Source: Rhodamnia argentea
Lineage: Eukaryota > Streptophyta > Magnoliopsida > Myrtales > Myrtaceae
DNA length: 64,000 nt
Assembly: GCF_020921035.1 (NCBI RefSeq)
Contig: NC_063158.1
Location: forward strand, 7,732,001-7,796,000
Direction: 5' to 3'
Of the stretch, positions 12,959 to 22,598 are shown piece by piece. The position numbers were made by a program, and so were the translations under genes. The notes under the pieces were generated by a model that ran no database searches, was not told the origin of the DNA, and was given only the letters and a program-made list of their open reading frames with translations. Numbering within the stretch: position 1 is the first letter of the stretch; the number at the start of each line of letters is the position of its first letter.

Positions 12959-14282
12959 TCATCAGAAGAAGAATTGCGATCGCATCAGCGAAACACCATA
13001 ATTCGACGAAAGACGAAAAGCAACCTGCAGAACTAGGGGTTGAATCGATGAAGGTTGGCTTGAATTCGACAATCACAACAAGAGCGTGCGAGAGAAGATA
13101 TCGAGTTCGAACTTTTTCAACGGAATGAGCAGGATTTCCAAATTTCTCCCAAGGAAAAGCGTCAGCAAGCCCCCCGGCAAAGTTGGTCGATGTTCGATGC
13201 TTCGGCGTCGTTTTAAGAGCACAACATTTTTTAGCTTATAGCTTGCGCCCCCTATGCTGTCATCGTCGTATCAACTTTACGTCAAGGAGTAGGACCATCT
13301 CCCTTTATCCGTTATTCCACCAATTGAACTCCATATTCCGAAAAAAAAAAAACTCCATCATTTTCTTTTGTTGAAATTTGTCGATGAATGATTTACGCTT
13401 TATCTTACGTAAATTTATTCGAAATTCCTCATGCAAAAAAATCATATTGACTCGGTTCGTCGAAACTTGGCGTTCCGCCGACTTATAATGACCCTTCTTG
13501 AATTCTCGAAACCTTTGCCTAGGATCTCCTCGGGCAATTTGGTGAGTCCCTTATAACCTAGGATGGATCGCGTGGCCTCTCCAGTCGATCACCGGTGCAC
13601 GTAAACCGATCTTGCATGACACGCTAAGCCCATAATCGCCGGCTTTCAAAGACGGGTTCCGGTTTCTAAATTGTCGGAACCATCGGTTCCGAGCCGGTTC
13701 CGATCCGTTTAAAAAAAAAAAATTGGGAGGAGGATTTGGGAGAAAGAGTTGTGGGGCCTGGAACCGGCTGTTCCGAACCGGAATCGAAATCAGAACCAGC
13801 CCCTTCAAGGGCCGGTTTTGGTTTCACCTTTTCTAGGAACCGTAACCGACGGTTCGGACAAACCGACCGCGTCTAATCATCGGCTTCCACGCTTTGCTTC
13901 TCTATGCCTACCCCGGCGAAGGTGTAAGCTGAAATTGGCGAGGAATGCATACAGCGATGTGGGGACTTATTGGAAGAGTTAGAAAAAGATTATAGGCCCG
14001 ACTCTAACCTCTCTCGATCGCGACTTCTAATTACCCATGTGAAATGATATCCAAGAACATTCATGTTGATAACCAATTGGGCTAATTAACCACTTTTAAA
14101 ATTACTAATGAAGCCAATTAGATTCCCATAATCCTATTAACTTCACAAAAAAGATAGGTGACCCCAAACAAATATAGTTTCGCATAATGACTTTTAATTT
14201 CCATTATCAGGTATGAGTTTGATAGGGATGCACACTAATTTTGATGTTCGCGGACTTTGTTTGTTCTTTCGGTATGTTTTCA
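12959..14282. other. Intergenic DNA with GGTTCC-rich repeat
   Basis: This region is upstream of the hydrolase gene. Positions about 13640-13870 are unusual. They carry many interspersed GGTTCC/GGAACC and CCGGTTC words in both orientations around an A run, the pattern of a degraded inverted-repeat element. Related GGTTCC-rich sequence occurs at about 24291-24720. No coding region is recognisable. Confidence 0.45.
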
Positions 14283-15045
14283 CCTTCATTAGGAAAAATT
14301 TCAAAAAAGGACTCCAAGTACCCTTATTTTTTCAAATAAGAGTCTCAAGTGAATCTTGTTTTAAATAAGGGCCTGAAGTGATTATAGTTGTTTCAAATAA
14401 GGGTCTGGCTTTGCCGGTCGGCCAAATTTTCCCTCTGTCGAGGGTATTTTCTTAAAAATATAAATTTAATCTAATTTTTTATTAAATTCTATTAAAACAA
14501 AAAAATAGAAAATTAAAAAAAAAACAAGAACACAAGCGGGAACCACCCCATTGGCCATGGCTGTCGGGGTCACCGGCGCTTCAGCTAGGGTCGGCGACCT
14601 CGCCGCCGATCGTCGGCCCCTACCAAGGGGCCGGCGACCCCGACGGCCATGTCCAACACCCCATTGGTGGTGGGGCGGCAATCACAAGCGGAAAATCAAA
14701 AACCCGGTGGAGCGGCGGTCACAAGCGGGAGGTCAAAAACCTCCCACCCGTGTTCTTCCTTTCTTTTTGTTAAATTTTTTGTTTTTTTCAAAATTTCTTA
14801 AAAAATTTAAAAATAAAATAAAATAGTAAATGACTAAAATGTCCCTAGCTAAAATGATTCGGGCTCTTTTTTGAGACTAATGTAGTCACTTTAGGTCTTT
14901 AGCTGAAACAATGTACACTTCATGCCCTCCTTTGACATAATCATGATATTTTAGGCATTTATTTGAAACAAGGTTTAATTAACGTTCTTATTTGAGAAAA
15001 TGAGGGCACTTTAAGACCCTTTTTTGAAATTTTCTTCCTTCATTA
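14283..15045. mobile_element. Mutator-like non-autonomous element with 9-bp target duplication (family B)
   Basis: The element body is 14292-15036, flanked on both sides by the direct repeat CCTTCATTA (14283-14291 and 15037-15045). The ends are inverted repeats: GGAAAAATTTCAAAAAAGGA on the left against AAGAAAATTTCAAAAAAGGG on the right, read inward. Similarity continues for more than 100 bases through modules such as 'TTTCAAATAAGGGCCTGAAGTG'. A 9-base target duplication with long inverted ends is the mark of Mutator-like elements. The centre (about 14536-14760) is GC-rich and unlike the AT-rich arms, so it may be captured host DNA. No transposase is encoded. Confidence 0.8.
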
Positions 15046-16441
15046 TGAGATACGGGTAAATTAATCTATCATTACATTTTTACGTAATAAAAGTTTTGGA
15101 TTTGACACATGAAGTGGCTCTTGTGAGCCACTTATCTGTCGCTTCGTAGTAATAGATTACACTCATGCTCTTCCCACCCTAAATATGATTGGGGACACCC
15201 CCACTTTGAATGAACCATATTACTCTCAAGTATAATCAATAAGAAAATTCATCTTATTAACAGGCTAACGGATCATCTTTTCAATTCTCCTAGAGACAAA
15301 AGTGTCCTTACCGCTCTCGAAAGATATTTTTTTCAACCTAGCACCGCTTCTTTCAAGTGATTTTTTTTTTTAAATCCTTGTATTCTTCTGAACTTATTTT
15401 TCATTTCGCACGAGTTCAACTGTTTGGAATTTTTAACGTACTTAACTTTTTATCACCCTGTCAAATCAAACTTTTTATCACGTGATTATTATTATTATTA
15501 TTATTATTATTAGTAATAGTAGTAGAGATGACATGAAAAATGAATAAAATTTTGACTGTAAGATTAAGAGTATAAAATGAAAATTAAGCAGTTAAAAGAC
15601 ACAGAGACACAAATTAAAGTGTTAATTAAACCAAATGCATTAAAACAAATTTGGAAAAGAGGTTATTGGTTTTGTCCCAAATATAAAGAAGAAGAAGAAG
15701 AAGAAGAAGAAACAAAAAAAAGAAAGAAAGAAAGAAAAAAAAAGCTAGAGATAAGCTTAAATTAAAAATGGGGCCCACATTTGTCAAAATAATCGGAGAT
15801 TTCCCGTTGGTTATTAAGTAATCGAGAGGTGAATATCAATCTCTCAATCAGATTACTGTCAAGTATTATTGCTTAGCAAAACAATCACTTGAGAAATTCC
15901 ACAGCAATCATTTGGTCCATACCGAAAGATACGAAAATTCTGAAGCCAACGAATTAGTTAAAAAATTTGTAAGAATATAAAATATTGCAAGAATTAGCCA
16001 AACAGAAATAAAAGTACCACCATCAATTGAAAATCGAATTATGATGGTTTGCTAAAAAAAAGGAAAAAAATTGGAGACAATTATTTATTGTATATTAAAA
16101 GATCTATGTCAATCAAACGACCAAAAAAAAAAAAAAAAACCAAACAAACGACAACCATTAAAATATGTTATGTCTTACGATGATTTATATACAGACAGTC
16201 GAGAGATTACTATTGAAATGTCTGGATAGACATGAATTGAATGTTAGCAGTTAATAGAAGTGAACGAGCGATTACTATTGAAATATCGATTGATGGACTT
16301 GGATGGTGAAAGATCACCACAACCGACTAATGGCAAGTACCCAAAAGATTCTTATCCAACTAATGTTGGAGAAGCAAGAGATATAGGAGAAATGAAAATA
16401 CAGCGAGAGAGTAGAGATGTAAAGATAGCTATACTAAAATG
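15046..16441. other. AT-rich intergenic region with simple repeats
   Basis: No gene is recognised. There is an ATT trinucleotide tract at about 15487-15512 and a GAA tract followed by A/G-rich sequence at about 15688-15745. The right part is the 3' flank of the minus-strand FG-repeat gene. Confidence 0.5.
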
Positions 16442-18813
16442 TCAATGATTCCGGAGCAAGTGGCTTCTGACATTTCTCCTGAAATTCGAAAGGTGTTCAT
16501 CCAATGCCCTGTTAGTTGCGACACATTCTCTTCTGACGGATAAATGCCTGCCAACTTCCGCTTGTTGTCGATCATAGTCCTGCATGGTTGCAACGACCTC
16601 CCGAAGCTGTTGCTGCATAGAAATCCCTTCACGCTGAATTTCAAGTTGGTTCGATTCTATCTGGCGTTGAACATCAGCAAGAAGTGCTTCGAGTCTTCCT
16701 TTCTCCTCCGTAAGCTCAGCCTTCCTGTCAACGGCAGCCTGATAAGAACTGCGACGTTCTCTCAAAGTTTCCTTTCCTGCAGTCAGCCGGCCTTCCAGTT
16801 TGTTGAAATTTTCTTCAACGGCTGCCGACGACTCAATCTTGTCGCAGTTCCTTCTATAGACTTCAGTGCCATACACAAAATATGTGGCAAACTCTTCACA
16901 TTCATGCTGAAATTCAGGAGTCTTGGTGAAGCCATCTTTGGCAGAGCTCAACTCAGCAAGCAGATCTTTTATTCTGTCTTCGAGGGCTGAGTTAGAAGCA
17001 ATCTGGGAGTATCCTCCTTTTGTGAGTTGGTATAACTCCTCCCATTTAGCCTTATCTTCATCGACAGCCACAGGTGTTGATGGGTCAGAAGACTCAGAAC
17101 AAGATGGGAGGGACTCTTCACATCTTGGTTTTGTTACTCTCAGGATTTCGTTGACTGCGTCTAGATCAGCCAACTCGACATCTGAAAGATCAACAGTGGA
17201 TTTTTCAAAAATCATTCAACATGGCATCCTTTCTCTTAAGCATAAAACCAGAAATGCACAAAACTATATCAGCTTCCTGCGTTAGCTTCGACGCGAATTA
17301 AACATAACAATACCATGGCATACCCTATTTATTTGCTAAAAGATTATAAGAAGATGCTGCCATCTACTTGCAAGTCAAGAATGGCCATATTATGAAGACA
17401 ATCCAACAATCAAGTACACAGGACAAGCAGCATAGGGAAGTCAATGCCATAAAATAGGGAAGAGCTGCGATGACATACGTCAAAAGTTTTAAACTCCCTG
17501 CATAATGAGTTTTTTTGGAACGTTGATGATTTAATGTAGCATGTGCACCAGAGGTTAACCAGAGTCTAACTTGAAACTCGTTCTCAAAAGACAGAAATAA
17601 TAAAAGACGAAGATCTCCTACTAGGCAGGCTTAGCCAAAAACATACTTAACAAAGGAAAAACCATAATGTCGTCGAAGAGGACGCCGAAGAGGAACCACC
17701 TGAGAATGGAGTCGATGCATTAGTGGTAGTGGTGACAGTAGAAAGCAATGGCGCCGCAGATGGGGCAAAAGAAAAGGACGTAGGCTTCGCGGAAGGTGTA
17801 GTCGAGAGCGGGGCTGACGACACAACACTGAAAGAGGACTGCGAAGATGAGGAAGATGGTAAAAATGAGAAGGTAGGGGTTGTTGTGGATGTTTCAGTGG
17901 GTGTTAAAGAAGGCGAACTAGAGCTGGAGGTGGGTTTGGCAAAGGAAAACCTCGTAGAAGCAGAAAAAGGAGATGACGTTGCGGCTGAACTAGGTGAAAA
18001 CATGTTAGAAAGTGAAGGAGTAGTCGCTGAAGCTGATGAAGAACCTCCGAACAACGTAGCTGTGGTGGTGGCGGCAGTGGCGGGGGCGGCCAAACTCGGA
18101 CTCGCGGAGGTCGCAGTTATGCCAAACAGGGGAGAAGCCGTGGACAGACCTGTCCCAAACGAAGGCGAACCAGAACTTGCCGCTGAAGCGGTTCCTCCAA
18201 ACAAGGAGGCTCCAGAAGCAGCGACGGAAGACGACGGCGTCCCAAACAAAGGCGGAGCGGCGGTCGCAGTCAAAGTCGATGACGACGTTGACGCCGCACC
18301 AAACAGTGTCGAGCTAGTACTCAAGGACGTCCCGAACAGAGGCAAACCAGAAGTGGCCGCTCCAAACAAGGACGAGCCAGAACTCGCCGAGGATTGAGGC
18401 GTCGCAAACAAGGACGAACCTGAGCTCGCACTGGAAGAAGGAAAAGGCATACGGAACAGAGAAGTAGCGGAGCTCGCCGACGAGCTAAACAATGGCGAAG
18501 GAGAACTGGACACGAACGGCGCCAGACCGGAGCTCGCCGCAGGCTGAACCATCCCTAAAGGCGACGATCCTCCGGACGCGGCCGACGACGGCGTACCGAA
18601 GAGCGTCGGCGCCGAAGCGGAGCCAAATCCGGAGAAGAATGCAGGAGCAGAGGACGCCGACGAAGAGGAAGAGGAGGGAGCGAAGCCGAAGGGAGCGGGA
18701 GCCGGGGAGAAGCTAGGGTTGGAGGAGGCGGCGAAGGGGGAGAGAGAAGCGGGGGAGGTGAGGGCGAAGGCGAAGGAGGACCCAGCGGAGGATCCGAACG
18801 AGAAACCCGACAT
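16442..18813 (-). CDS. FG-repeat nucleoporin-like protein with coiled-coil C-terminus
   Basis: Exon 1 (18813-17700) encodes 371 residues rich in Ser, Ala and Thr with about a dozen FG motifs, mostly LFG or SFG (SLFG, PLFG, TLFG). This is typical of the disordered, karyopherin-binding part of NUP62-class nucleoporins. Exon 2 (17181-16442) is acidic, then a long predicted coiled coil rich in Glu, Gln, Lys and Arg, ending at TGA 16444. The proposed intron joins TCAG|GT to TTTCAG|AT in matching phase (split Asp codon), giving 617 residues. The C-terminus does not look like the conserved Nsp1_C/NUP62 coiled coil (no KTVEEII-type start), so calling it NUP62 would overreach. It may be a diverged or chimeric relative, or two adjacent genes. 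If read without splicing, exon 1 stops at 17647. The plus-strand open frame over exon 1 is a shadow. Confidence 0.6.
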
Positions 18814-19650
18814 TGTCGGAGCGGGTACTTTTTCCTCTGCAAGCTCGGGCGGGTGTAAGTGACAGGGGTTTTGGAGAAGCGGTTGCGCCGTGGGGTTTTT
18901 GGCCTTGGAATTTTTTGAATTTTTTTTCAGAATGTGTAATCTAGATTCTAGAGAGTGGCTAGCCAGTTTGCCGTGGGGTGAGAAAGGTGATCTGGGCCAC
19001 GTAAGCTTTTACAAGATGAATGGTGATCTGATTAGCACTTTGATTTATATGTCGCTACTTTCCTTCGGGGCGAAGTTGTTCCCTTTTCTTCCTTCCTTTC
19101 TTTCTTTTCCTCCTCCTTCTCAATCAATTGAGGTACGATGCAGTAAAAGTTTCCTTCGACTTGGCAGCGACCATGTGTTAATGGATTCCTTAACGTCCAT
19201 ATAGATCCGGTCATTCTAGAACAACAAATTATTTTAACTTTTTTAAGCATATAAGTGAGCCTAAGCAAGAACTTTTAGATCTCAACACTAGGGTTGCTCC
19301 GCCGATTGATTGGGGGTCTACTAGTGACTAGGATGGGAGCGTTATTCTTTGACTTCCTCATATATTGTGTGAGCGCAATTTCCGTTTGATTTTATGATTG
19401 ATGAATCGGATGAAATCATTGGCTTTACATATAGAGCAAATTGCTCGCGCTTTAGCAGTAGCAAAAAAGAAAAAAAAAATCTCTTTTCGTTTCGATTTTT
19501 AAAATATCATTCACATTTTAAAAAAGTTATAATGCAAATTTGCGCGTTAAGGATTACGAGCTGTGAAACTTTACGATGTTTTAGATTTAAGAATTAAGCC
19601 AAATGAATGGGTAGCTCTGATTTTGTGATAAATATACTCTAAATTATTTA
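18814..19650. other. Upstream region of the FG-repeat gene, no gene recognised
   Basis: This contains the putative promoter of the minus-strand FG-repeat gene, followed by AT-rich DNA. The short frames show no family likeness. Confidence 0.45.
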
Positions 19651-19995
19651 TTTTTTTTTTATCGAGAAAAACCTCAAGTTGATACACCCGTGACAAATTT
19701 ACCTTTCGTTAAATTAGATTGATACCACGAAAAATTTCAATTTGATAAACCCCCGACAAACGGAGGGTAAGAATCTCAAATCGGTACACCGGTGAATTGT
19801 CACATGCCATCAAACTTAGCAATTTGTGAGTTGGATTTAACAAAAACTAACGGAAGGTAAATTTATTACGGGTGTGCCAGTTTAGGATAAATTTGTCACA
19901 TGTGTATCGATTTAAAGTTTTCGATGGTCAAAAAATAATTTGAGAGTAAATTTATCACAAGTGTACCAATTTAGGGTTTTCCATGATATTAACCC
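19650..19995. mobile_element. Family A inverted-repeat element, second copy
   Basis: This shares the repeated modules of the copies at 2373, 50446 and 55116: 'GATACACCCGTGACAAATTTACC' on the left and its reverse complement on the right, ending in CATGATATTAACCC at 19995. The left end is degraded into a T run. Its right edge abuts directly on the left arm of the acyltransferase-bearing element, whose outer end is missing. Confidence 0.65.
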
Positions 19996-21455
19996 TTAAG
20001 TTTTTTTGGCTTTTTTTCCTTTTTTTCTTTTTCTGTTTTCCTTCTTTTACTTTTCTATTCTTTTTTTTTTCGTTCTTTTGCTACAAAGCAAAGCTCCGAC
20101 CGGGGTTCTCTCCTCCAAAAGCTATTGTTCCACGTCCTCTCCCTCTTCTTCCATGGCCTTCACCACCCCACGCCATCCTCCCTCCTCCAACCGCAAGCAC
20201 CTTTTTTTTTTTTTTCCCTTCCCGGAGTCACCCCCCGAGGCCCTCCAGACTTGCCCTCGACGCCGTCACCCCCAGGCGACGAAGCAGCCTCCGCTAACTT
20301 CCGGGTGCTCCTGGTTTGCGTATGCTTTCCGCTTCGGCCGCGACCCATACGCTCCAATTCAGTCGCAATATTTGGAGCTATTCTTAACTCTAAGCAACTC
20401 AATCGATGGGCATTGCACTGACGTCATGTAGGGAAGCGAGTGACATTCATACTATCACACTTTCACAAGATCGCTGATGAGGCGTCGATCTCTGCTTTCC
20501 TCCCCGCATGCATGGTCGAAAATTGCCCTCAATGGCATTGACGGCGAAGCCAGCCTCATCATTCCCTTCTTGAAAGCATCTGAGCTCTTCCAACCATAGG
20601 ACGCAAACTTCCAAATGCCATGCGGGTCCATCAGCAGAGAGAAGCATTTCACATGGAGGTTTCGCTTCGATAGTGAGAGCATGGCACGCCTCAGGGCTAG
20701 GTTTGGCAGTGCCACTACTACTTGCGTCTACGCAATGACAGCCCTTATTTGGAAATCCGCCGTGGACGCGGCGAGGAAGAGGCCAGATTGGAACGAGAAA
20801 TATACCCATCAACAGCAGTGGCACATGTGGTGAACATTAGAAGTAGGATGAGGGCTACAACCATTGTCTGAGAATGCCTTGGGCAATTTGAGGCAGATTA
20901 CTGTTGCACCTATAACAGCTGCAGGCATTCTTAGAAAACCAATGAGGGCAACTGATGGCGAATATTTGAGCCTGCTTCAAGGCGAGAGCGGATTGGACAA
21001 GGCCTTCGAGAGCCTCATGGCGACACCGAAGCTGGCGGCGGTGTTTGCGGGAAAAATGGAGCTCTCTATAGGTTCAGCAGCTGGGCGAGGTTTTCTTTCC
21101 ACAAGGTGGATTTCCGCTTCGGAAGGCAAGGCAAAACAAAGATGCTTGCAGTTGGAGAAAGAGTGAAGGCCATGGAACGTGAGGGAGAGTAACTGTAACA
21201 GCAACTTTTGGAGGAGAGAAACCCGGTCCGTGGCTTAGCAACAAAAGGACGAAAAGAGAAAAGAAATGTAAAAGAGGAAAGCACAAAAAGTAAAAAAAAT
21301 TCAAAAAATCTAAAAGGACGAAAAAGCCCTTAAGACAAGGGCTTCTTTAAAATAATGAAGATACTTTAAGCCCTTATTTAAAATAATATACACTTCAGGC
21401 CCTTATTTAAAAAAAGAAAAACACTTCAAGCCCTTATTTGAAAATTTCCATTCTA
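19996..21455. mobile_element. Gene-capturing inverted-repeat element (Pack-MULE-like, family B)
   Basis: A left arm at about 20000-20230 and a right arm at about 21140-21320 are inverted copies of each other. Both carry, in opposite orientation, a segment with GTTCTCTCCTCCAAAAG followed by CATGGCCTTCAC. Outside the right arm, 21330-21455 repeats 'AAGCCCTTATTTAAAATAAT' modules and ends in GAAAATTTCC, the same end type as the element at 14292. The matching left outer end is absent, so the left side is truncated. Between the arms lies a broken acyltransferase fragment. I could not find a target-site duplication because of the lost end. Confidence 0.65.
20455..21130 (+). pseudogene. Captured BAHD acyltransferase fragment, disrupted
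   Basis: Three pieces in order resemble a BAHD acyltransferase of the vinorine-synthase type. The first has the catalytic HxxxD motif as HKIAD (20464-20478) followed by EASISAF. The second is an RFDSESMARLRARF ... TALIWKSAV segment (about 20655-20770). The third is an ALGNL segment (about 20876). A degraded DFGWG motif, read as VDFRFG, is near 21104-21121. The reading frame shifts near 20515 and is interrupted by stops, and large parts of the family are missing. It therefore cannot make an active enzyme. It sits inside inverted arms, which explains its presence as transposon capture. Confidence 0.65.
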
Positions 21456-22598
21456 CTTATTGTATCCTAAAGTTTTAGAAAGAAAATTACACTTTAAACT
21501 GCAAACATCGAGAAGATAGTGTGGCATTTTGAAACATCAATGGGCAAAGCGTTGGGACTTGAACAAATAGTTCAAAAGAAATTGAAATATCTTAAAACCT
21601 CACATGAATAGAACATTTCACATAAAAAAGGAAATATGCAAAAATATAGTATAATTAGTAGTACTATATTAAAAATTGATATTAGTCGTAAATTGAACTG
21701 CAATCGCCCTGAATAGATTTCTCGCCTAGCCAGCACTTTTACCCTTTAAACGAAAGGCCTTGTTAACAGGTACCTCCAGAGCACTTGTGGAAAAAATATA
21801 AAAATATTCCATTTTCAAAATATTAATTATCCAAGTCATGGATATGTAAGATTGAAATTGCTGTTTCTTTCGGATAATTTAACGGAGATGCTTTTTAACA
21901 AAATCCTTAACCTAAATCCAACCAGCTCATCCCCATTGAACTCGAGGAAGAGCCCCCCACATGCAAAAGTGCATAAGCTAATGAAACTGACATCGATTAT
22001 GACCAAATAAAGTCTTGACCCGTCTGTCCAAATAAGACATGTTGTTGATTGCCGAGGACAGATGGATCCAGTCATTTATTCGACTATGCGTCGAACCTAA
22101 ATCAGCAGTTAACATAAGTTTTAACAAGAAAATTCTTCGAAAACTCGAGCTACAGCTGTGAGAAGGTAGGCATGATAGTTTTGAAAAAATTGCAGACTGA
22201 ACAGTATATAAATTCCAACCCAAAAACTGCACAAAAAGCGATCCATATTCAATCTGGTTCATCTGATCAAAATACTACATGTGATATTCATTAAGCTCAA
22301 CTTTGCTTTAGTAAATTGATAACAAAGGGCCTAACACGACAAAAAAACACCGCATAACTAGAAAGAACGAGCATATACTGTAGCTTACTTTAGGTAAATT
22401 AAAATGAAAACCTGCTGCCGACGCCAAGAAGCTGTAGCATCAATAGCGTCTCCCTTCCAAGGACAAGGGCCTCAGGCTTCATTTCTTTTGAACCCAGTGG
22501 AGCGACCCCAAGGGGTGGGTTACCTCTAGGCCGTTTTGGATAGAAAAAGATTGGTACCTGCAGACAACATCTGTGACCGCTGGCAATAGGGCCAGGCC
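21456..22598. other. 3' flank of the DnaJ gene, no separate gene recognised
   Basis: AT-rich DNA with no recognisable protein. The part nearest 22598 is the likely 3' untranslated region of the DnaJ gene. A good 3' splice signal (minus strand near 22560) suggests an intron there, but this is unproven. Confidence 0.4.

Noticed and set aside
17723-18397. 224-codon plus-strand frame over the FG-repeat exon
   Set aside because: It is the antisense of a Ser/Ala/Thr-rich repeat; the Glu/Val/Ala-rich product is what that antisense must give.
20006-20431. 141-codon open frame in the T-rich left arm of the capture element
   Set aside because: It is low-complexity Phe/Ser/Pro text from T-rich DNA with a duplicate on the other arm, so it is transposon arm rather than gene.
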